This document shows, piece by piece, positions 60,145-64,000 of a DNA stretch of 64,000 nucleotides. The position numbers were made by a program, and so were the translations under genes. How positions within the stretch are numbered: position 1 is the stretch's first letter; every line of letters starts with the position of its first letter. Source of the stretch: Adiantum capillus-veneris (Eukaryota > Streptophyta > Polypodiopsida > Polypodiales > Pteridaceae); NCBI GenBank assembly GCA_014529385.2, contig CM043964.1, positions 139,490,029-139,554,028 of the forward strand, given 5' to 3'. The notes under the pieces are model-generated. The model was not told the DNA's origin and did no database searches. It worked only from the letters and a program-made list of their open reading frames with translations.

Positions 60145-61128
60145 GTGGATCACGCTACATTGTTTCAGGTAACCATTGCACCTGCATGGAGTCAATATGT
60201 CATTTATTTCTTAACAACAAGGACATTTCCTAAAAAAATAACAAAAATGCAAAAAAGGGCTATAGAGTTGGAGGCTCGAGACTTTAATTTAATTGGAAAT
60301 CAACTCTACAAGAGAGGAAAGGACAATCAACTTAGAATCTGTGCAAGTGAAAGTGAATACCTGCTGATTCTAGAACACGTACATGGAGGAATAAGTGGAG
60401 GCCATTTTTCAGGCGATAAGACGGAAAAAATTATCTTAACCGCAGGAATATGGTGGCCTACATTGCACATGGATGCCGAGGAGTTTGTAAAGTGTTGTGA
60501 CGCATGTCAACGCACTAAGGTACCGATAAAGAGAGATGAGATGCCACTTCGGCCAATGATGGGAGCACGGGCATTTGCAAAATGGGGAATTGATTTTGTG
60601 GGGCCTATTTCATCCCCTACATATCGCACCCATACCCAATATATCATTGTGGCTACGGACTATCTCACAAAATGGGCGGAAGCCAAAGCAACACAAAAAG
60701 CATACGCAAGAACCACTGCACAATTTTTGTATAAGAATGTCTTTATACGATACGGAGTACTAATAGAAATTGTTAGTGATCAAGGAACACATTTTCTTAA
60801 TGAAGTCATTGAATACCTGTTAGAGGAATTCATGGTCATAAATAGAAAATCTACTCCATATCATCCATAGGCAAATGGACAAGCTGAGGCCACAAATAAA
60901 ACACTATGCACTGTTTTGACTAAAATTATATCAGAGTCAAGGATAGACTCGGATCAGCAATTACACTCAACCCTATGGGCCTACAGGGTAGCTTACAAAA
61001 CATCAATCGGAACCACACCATACAACATGGTGTTTGGTCTAAACGCTATATTACCCATAGAGTTTTTAGTTCCAACTCTACGAGTAGCGAAACACTTAGA
61101 ATGGACATGCCATGAGCTCTCTAGATGA
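60145..61128 (+). pseudogene. pol: E5 integrase
   Basis: Zinc finger H80/H87/C118/C121 (counted from the GTG at 60145) is followed by a catalytic core with D150 (WGIDFVGP) and D212 (IVSDQGTHF). The catalytic Glu lies in NGQAEATN, just after an in-frame TAG at 60868-60870 that sits where relatives have Gln. The core then continues to TTPYNMVFGLNAILPIE. It ends at TGA 61126-61128. Apart from the stop the core is intact. Confidence 0.9.
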
Positions 61129-61564
61129 TCTTGAAAAGCTAGATGAACTTTGACTGAGAGGTGTAGCTTTGATCTATGCTAAAAAGAGAAGACAAAAAGA
61201 GTTTTTTGACAAGCATGTGCATACGAAAGAGTTCAAAACAGGTGATTATGTACTTGTTTATACTTTGAAGCAACATGCCAAGAAACTTAAAAAGTGAGGG
61301 ATGGGACCCTTTGTGATTAGTGACTTATCACAAAGCGGAGCTGTCAAACTTGCTACATTGGTAGGGGAAGAAATGCCAAATTGGATTAGTGGGTGTCGGT
61401 TAAAAAAGTATCATTTACCACTAACACAGGATATGCTTCAACAAATCCATCAAGAAAAACAACGGATGAAGGAGAAACAAAGGGTACGCAAAGAAGCACA
61501 AGCAGAAGCAAAAGAAAGCATTGCAAAAAGAAGGCTTCTACGAAAACAACAACAAAGTGGATAA
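61129..61564 (+). pseudogene. pol: E5 integrase C-terminal region
   Basis: A frame change and a TGA at 61295-61297 precede GPFVISDLSQSGAVKLATL, the GPY/F-type module. A highly charged helix follows (HQEKQRMKEKQRVRKEAQ, KESIAKRRLLRKQQQ), ending at TAA. No chromodomain is present. Confidence 0.75.
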
Positions 61565-61591
61565 CTGTTGCAAATAAATGCTATTTGATTA

Positions 61592-62065
61592 ATGAATTTT
61601 GGTGAAGACACAGTGGAACCAATAATTGCAGTCAAAGTGGGTAGCAATCAAGTTGAATCGACGGCATTGCTTGATTCCAAAGCTCAAGAAAATCTGATCT
61701 CTTACAAATTATATAAACAGCTCAAGCTCGAAGATCAACTACATCCTACTCAACAAGTGCTGGAAAATAGTACACCACATTTGCTAGGAATAGTGGGCTG
61801 GACAATATTGCATGTACAAATACATCAATATGTTTACCCCCACAAGTTTTATGTGGTTGAGGATGCGAGCACACTACACCCCATGTTGTTGGGACAACCT
61901 TGGCAGAAAGAGTATAATGCACAGATAGATTGGAGTTCGAATACAGTCAGAATTCAACAAGCACAAGAACAACAGGTGGTAGCCTTTGCTCAACCAACCC
62001 GAAAGAACCAGATGATAGCACCACCATCACTGGATAAAGAACAACAAGGATGGGGGTGTCAATAA
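61592..62065 (+). CDS. E5 downstream retropepsin-like frame (second protease-like domain)
   Basis: ATG 61592 opens 157 codons in the same frame as the integrase C terminus, separated from it by 27 bp and stops. The sequence follows the retropepsin pattern: VKVGSNQVESTALLDSKAQE in the active-site position and HPMLLGQPWQKEYNAQIDW as the conserved C-terminal half, about 85 residues apart. Pol already has its own protease upstream of RT, so this would be a second one in the place where env-like genes sit in other elements. The triplet is D-S-K (61673-61681) rather than D-S/T-G, so it may be catalytically dead or may serve as a binding module. It could also be a remnant of another element, but no boundary is visible. 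Confidence 0.6.
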   Translation: MNFGEDTVEPIIAVKVGSNQVESTALLDSKAQENLISYKLYKQLKLEDQLHPTQQVLENSTPHLLGIVGWTILHVQIHQYVYPHKFYVVEDASTLHPMLLGQPWQKEYNAQIDWSSNTVRIQQAQEQQVVAFAQPTRKNQMIAPPSLDKEQQGWGCQ

Positions 62066-62079
62066 AGCACAACACGATA

Positions 62080-62795
62080 CCCATGGAAAACAACCAGGGA
62101 ACTACCAACCATGTTCACTACAAAAATAAGACAACACAGACCACAAAGAATAGATCAAGGTTAGCAACACGCGAAAAACAAGTATGGGTATGGAAAGATC
62201 TACATGAACGAGCCAACAAACCACAGTGCACTAGCTGACAGCCTCCGAAAAACCAGGTTAATCAAACACCAAACAGAGTCATCAAACATATATGGATATT
62301 GAAGAACATGCTCAATTGCCAACTACATGAGAAACGCGTTTGGATCCCCAAGGTGATGCTACAGGAACTCCCTTCAGTACAAGAAAAACCAATAGTAGGA
62401 CAAACGACATCAGCAAATCGATCTATGTGGGTGCCGATCAACAGAACAACAATGATGACCAAGGACGAGGCAATAAACCTACAAAAGCCTCCACAACAAA
62501 ACTCCAAAGGGCAAGCAAAAGAGAAAAAGATTATGGCCACATCAGCCATGACAATTTTATCCATGGAAACAACCACGGCCATATCGACAGTAGCGGCAGC
62601 CCAAGCAACTTTTGCAAAAAAGACGATCAAACAAAGAGCTGTAGAGTTACAACTTTTACTTGCAAAGAAAATACGCCAACCAAATCAACAACAAACAGGA
62701 AACCTCGACGTCGAATGCCAATAAGAATCTTGCTTATTCCCTCCTCTCGTAGAGCATTAATTTTTCCATGCATTGACTGGGTATGCATCAGATAG
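62080..62795 (+). pseudogene. E5 3' frames with Trp motifs and a Cys/His cluster
   Basis: One frame carries three spaced Trp motifs, QVWVWKDL, RVWIPKVML and SMWVPINRT. A second frame over 62340-62795 has GHISHDNFIHGNNHGHID followed by FCKKDDQTKSC, a possible degenerate zinc knuckle. The first frame is stopped by TGA near 62236. The two could be halves of one former gene split by an indel. I do not recognise a family and cannot exclude chance for the second frame. Confidence 0.35.
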
Positions 62796-64000
62796 GGCCA
62801 CATTACAAGGCTGCGTATCAGCACAATTTTTAACCCATGCACTGCACATACCCTGAGGCGATACCTTGTCGTCCGGGAGGACTCCAACTAGGAAGGGGGG
62901 AGGCATTCTCAATGCGGACCCAATGAAGGTGAAAAGAGCAAAAAAGGGCATCTTTTTTGACTATTTGAAGGGTTTTTGTTTGATTGCAAAATTTTATGGA
63001 CTAACCTAAGTACATATGCCCTTATACAACATGAATCTACAAGTATATGGGGCCAAACACCAAATTAGGCCTCTATGTGTGTGTATATATGTAAAAAATA
63101 ACCATTTTTCGGGCAAAATAATGGTAAAATGGAGAAATCCGGCCATAAAAATTGCATGTGAGTGTACATAGTGTTTTGCGGTGATGTTTTTGAGTTATTG
63201 TGATTGTTGGAAATTTTTTGGGTTTATTTTGCTTTTTTTAATTTAAATTTTACTAATTATCGGCAGAAAAACTTCAAAAATACAAAAACTTAGTAGGTGA
63301 AATACGATCGTAATGAAAAACAAAAAATATGGGGATAATCAGTGACTATAGGACAACCTATGGTACAATAGGGGTGCAATTATGTGAATGGAGCCGGAGG
63401 CGTGTTTTGGCCAGATTTTGACCGAAACGTCAAATTTCTCGGAAACTGGGCAAACGGAGTCCAAATCAGGAACTTTTTGAGCCTAAACCGCATCTCGTAA
63501 GAAGTTAGGAGCACGTGTCAAATTTCATAGAAAGTGGTCCGGGGACCCCCATTATGAGATTTTTTCACTTCACTTATAGCTCATTTCTACTATTTCCTTC
63601 TTGAGAGAGAGCTCTTGCCACCTAGAACGAACCGGACTTCCAGCTGCTTCTACAACGCGCACGACCACCCGAGAGGCTCCAGATACGAGCGGTAAGCTCA
63701 ACACCTTGAACTTTTCGCGTATGTTTTGATGTTTTATCGCGGAAACTAGTGTAGGGTTCACACGGGGAACGAGCAGTAGAGACCTACAGGTAGAGGTAGC
63801 CACCTAACGGCTAACCCAATAGCAATAAGGATTCATTATGGGGTTTACCCTAGCACAGGAGACCACTCTTTAATGCACAAAGGCGGCAAAAAACCAATGG
63901 GAGAAACCCTAACTTCTAGAGTCCTGCAAGAGGCCACCAAGTGGTAAATCGGTGGAAAGTTGCCCAAATGCTACCAAAACTCATGGGTAGGAGCATCTCG
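62796..64000. other. Probable 3' non-coding region of E5
   Basis: About 1.2 kb with no recognisable domain, no copy of the E5 LTR and no polypurine tract next to an LTR start. The last 600 bp are less AT-rich. It could be E5 3' untranslated region or another insertion; I cannot decide. Confidence 0.4.

Larger units (their letters stand above)
50022..64000 (+). mobile_element. E5: large non-chromovirus Ty3/gypsy element, runs off the window
   Basis: The order is an LTR starting TGTTAGCGGC, a tRNA-Asp primer site, a 2-kb repeat-rich leader, gag with two zinc knuckles, protease, RT, RNase H, duplicated zinc-binding module, integrase, then a second retropepsin-like frame and a Trp-motif frame. 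The internal part already exceeds 13 kb and no second LTR is seen by base 64000. The RT (FAWSYKDLKGVDPSICQHTI) and the Asp primer point to the Tat/Athila side of plant gypsy elements. Many stops and frameshifts show that this copy is dead. Confidence 0.9.

Noticed and set aside
53386-60870. TAG codons of E5 as programmed read-through sites
   Set aside because: There are too many, they are spread over all domains, and frameshifts are mixed in. Mutational decay fits better.
63570-63803. 77-codon minus-strand frame near the window end
   Set aside because: No recognised motif, no repeat partner and no neighbouring signal; its length is compatible with chance.

Overview
This is nuclear DNA of a land plant with a large, repeat-rich genome. 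The evidence is plant-type Ty3/gypsy retrotransposons (two chromovirus families with chromodomains, one Tat-like element with a second RNase H, one element primed by tRNA-Asp), long degenerate satellite arrays and a spliceosomal GT-AG intron. I cannot name the species; a non-flowering plant such as a fern is a guess. No rRNA, tRNA, CRISPR or bacterial feature is present, and almost everything recognisable is mobile or satellite DNA.

Layout. (1) Positions 1-9632: element E1, a minus-strand chromovirus with 2.8 kb LTRs. Its left LTR is cut by the window edge, and its gag-pol is broken by one stop, one frameshift and a lost protease aspartate. (2) 9633-12992: non-repetitive DNA with one unrecognised open frame of about 370 codons. 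(3) 12993-19383: element E2, a plus-strand decayed copy of the E4 family, cut off inside integrase by satellite. (4) 19384-24703: a satellite with a unit of about 46 bp, followed by three copies of a unit of about 470 bp. (5) 24704-27407: a decayed cellular-type gene with an 80-bp intron. (6) 27408-29750: AT-rich DNA with scattered satellite. (7) 29751-48335: element E3, an old plus-strand Tat-like element, interrupted at 36401-45309 by E4. E4 is a young minus-strand chromovirus with an uninterrupted 1649-codon gag-pol and a 5-bp target duplication. (8) 48336-50021: satellite related to that in (4) and (6). (9) 50022 to the window end: element E5, whose 3' LTR lies outside.

History. Satellite-like DNA flanks E3 on both sides, so E3 probably entered a satellite block. 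E3's LTRs differ clearly, whereas E4's LTRs differ at about three sites in 1592 bp by eye, so E4 arrived much later. E1 is also young by LTR similarity yet cannot make active protease, so it probably moved with proteins supplied by a relative.

Most unusual content. E5 has an integrase zinc-binding module in two tandem copies. It also has a second retropepsin-like frame downstream of integrase, twin zinc knuckles with shortened spacing and a leader carrying five copies of a 24-nt palindrome. The E2/E4 family LTRs carry a dense CCAAT/ATTGG cluster, and E4 Gag has an SR-like basic domain with a duplicated segment.
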